A stretch of 33,260 bases of DNA. It comes from Hyphomicrobiales bacterium (GTDB lineage: Bacteria; Pseudomonadota; Alphaproteobacteria; Rhizobiales; Rhizobiaceae). The notes under the pieces are model-generated. The model was not told where the DNA came from and made no database searches. It saw only the letters and a list, made by a program, of their open reading frames with translations. Shown here one piece after another: positions 32,776 to 33,260 of the stretch. Position 1 is the first letter of the stretch. Each line of letters opens with the position of its first letter. Location of the stretch: contig UEHQ01000060.1 of NCBI GenBank assembly GCA_900489925.1, positions 1-33,260 of the forward strand, written 5' to 3'. The translations under genes and the position numbers were made by a program.

Positions 32776-33260
32776 TTGCCGCCGAAAGCACTTTTTCACT
32801 GGTCCAGAAAATCTTTGGATGTCTTCTCAAATTCAGTGCCAAAATTCGAGGTCAGAACGCAAGGACACGCGTACGCGCTCGACAGTCTCTACAACAAGTC
32901 CGGCGCAACTTCTCGGTTCGAAGCAAAGTCCTTGATTGTATTCACCGAACAGGCAGCCGATTTGTTCGTGAAGCACCCGTTCATCACCATTATGTTCTGG
33001 AAGAGGCTCTACAAGCAATTTTGGAGCAGCAGTTTTCTGAAGGACGTGTCCTGGAAGCCGTCAGACGCGTTCCGGTGCGGTGAAGTCCTCGTTATACGCA
33101 AGGCGGAGTTTGTTTCGGTCACGGTATGGAGGCGGATACTGGATCAACTAGCTCGACAGGGAGCCATCCTCGCCATAGATCTCTTTCTTCTCGCGATCAT
33201 CATTGATGTCGTCATCTCGGTGAATACCGATTGGGGTGTCATTAGCAGGCCGCGGAAATA
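32776..33260 (+). CDS. Unrecognised ORF, truncated by the window edge
   Basis: The frame is open from 32635 to the right edge. No ATG occurs until well inside it. A TTG at 32776 preceded by GAGGA with seven bases spacing is the best start. The product contains ALFHWSRKSLDVFSNSVPKF, then KHPFITIMFWKRLYKQFWSS, and a hydrophobic stretch near the edge (AILAIDLFLLAIIIDVVISV). I cannot assign a family. Residues before the TTG (LFYLTPAQISNFYAVN) look protein-like, so the real start may lie further upstream. Confidence 0.45.
   Translation, partial: MPPKALFHWSRKSLDVFSNSVPKFEVRTQGHAYALDSLYNKSGATSRFEAKSLIVFTEQAADLFVKHPFITIMFWKRLYKQFWSSSFLKDVSWKPSDAFRCGEVLVIRKAEFVSVTVWRRILDQLARQGAILAIDLFLLAIIIDVVISVNTDWGVISRPRK

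Noticed and set aside
1..33260. CRISPR arrays, rRNA genes, complete IS elements
   Set aside because: No regularly spaced repeats, no rRNA-like sequence and no transposase or terminal inverted repeat pair was seen on either strand.

Overview
The window looks like a piece of an alphaproteobacterial genome of the Rhizobiales (Rhizobium, Sinorhizobium or Agrobacterium type). The base composition is GC-rich. The phosphonate degradation enzymes carry catalytic residues at the positions reported for the Sinorhizobium meliloti enzymes. Two stress genes sit behind sequences matching the alphaproteobacterial EcfG general-stress promoter. Genus and replicon cannot be fixed from the sequence alone.

Region 1 (1-10159) is a complete 2-aminoethylphosphonate (AEP) locus. 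On the minus strand, phnW-phnA-phnY encode AEP transaminase, phosphonoacetate hydrolase and phosphonoacetaldehyde dehydrogenase. They are followed by a strong hairpin terminator and then by phnS-phnT-phnU-phnV, an AEP ABC importer, and a Na/phosphate cotransporter that runs off the left edge. A divergent LysR regulator (likely PhnR) faces phnW. The route is uptake, transamination to phosphonoacetaldehyde, oxidation to phosphonoacetate, and hydrolysis to acetate and phosphate. phnV carries an apparent one-base frameshift.

Region 2 (10160-18158) is a patchwork. It starts with fused fragments of a sugar ABC ATPase, an acylphosphatase and a cold-shock protein. A divergent SDR / LysR pair follows, then a general-stress cluster: an 81-aa membrane protein, an entericidin-like lipoprotein, a secreted PepSY-like protein, a GSP17M-like glycine-rich protein and a YciE/DUF892 ferritin-like protein. 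Next come decayed LysR and GlxA-type regulators, a tRNA-like relic and an antibiotic-biosynthesis-monooxygenase-fold protein.

Region 3 (18159-20800) is a signalling pair: a PAS-like/GGDEF/EAL cyclic-di-GMP protein followed 18 bp later by a BLUF blue-light receptor. They converge on an orphan receiver domain that appears to be the tail of a lost hybrid histidine kinase.

Region 4 (20878-33260) has the gene content of a mobile defence island. It holds an HNH endonuclease, a very large (783 aa) tyrosine-recombinase-like protein divergent from it, a Fic AMPylator-type protein, an AbiEi/AbiEii toxin-antitoxin pair whose promoter contains a perfect 10-bp inverted repeat, a 914-aa UvrD/helicase-IV-like protein with a nuclease-like insertion and a C-terminal zinc ribbon, a small RAMA-like protein behind a triple operator-like repeat, a second HNH protein and an unrecognised truncated ORF. 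A 27-bp tRNA-T-arm-like sequence occurs three times (16751, 25758, 30435). The last two copies bracket exactly the AbiE-helicase cassette, which suggests that this unit was inserted as a block.
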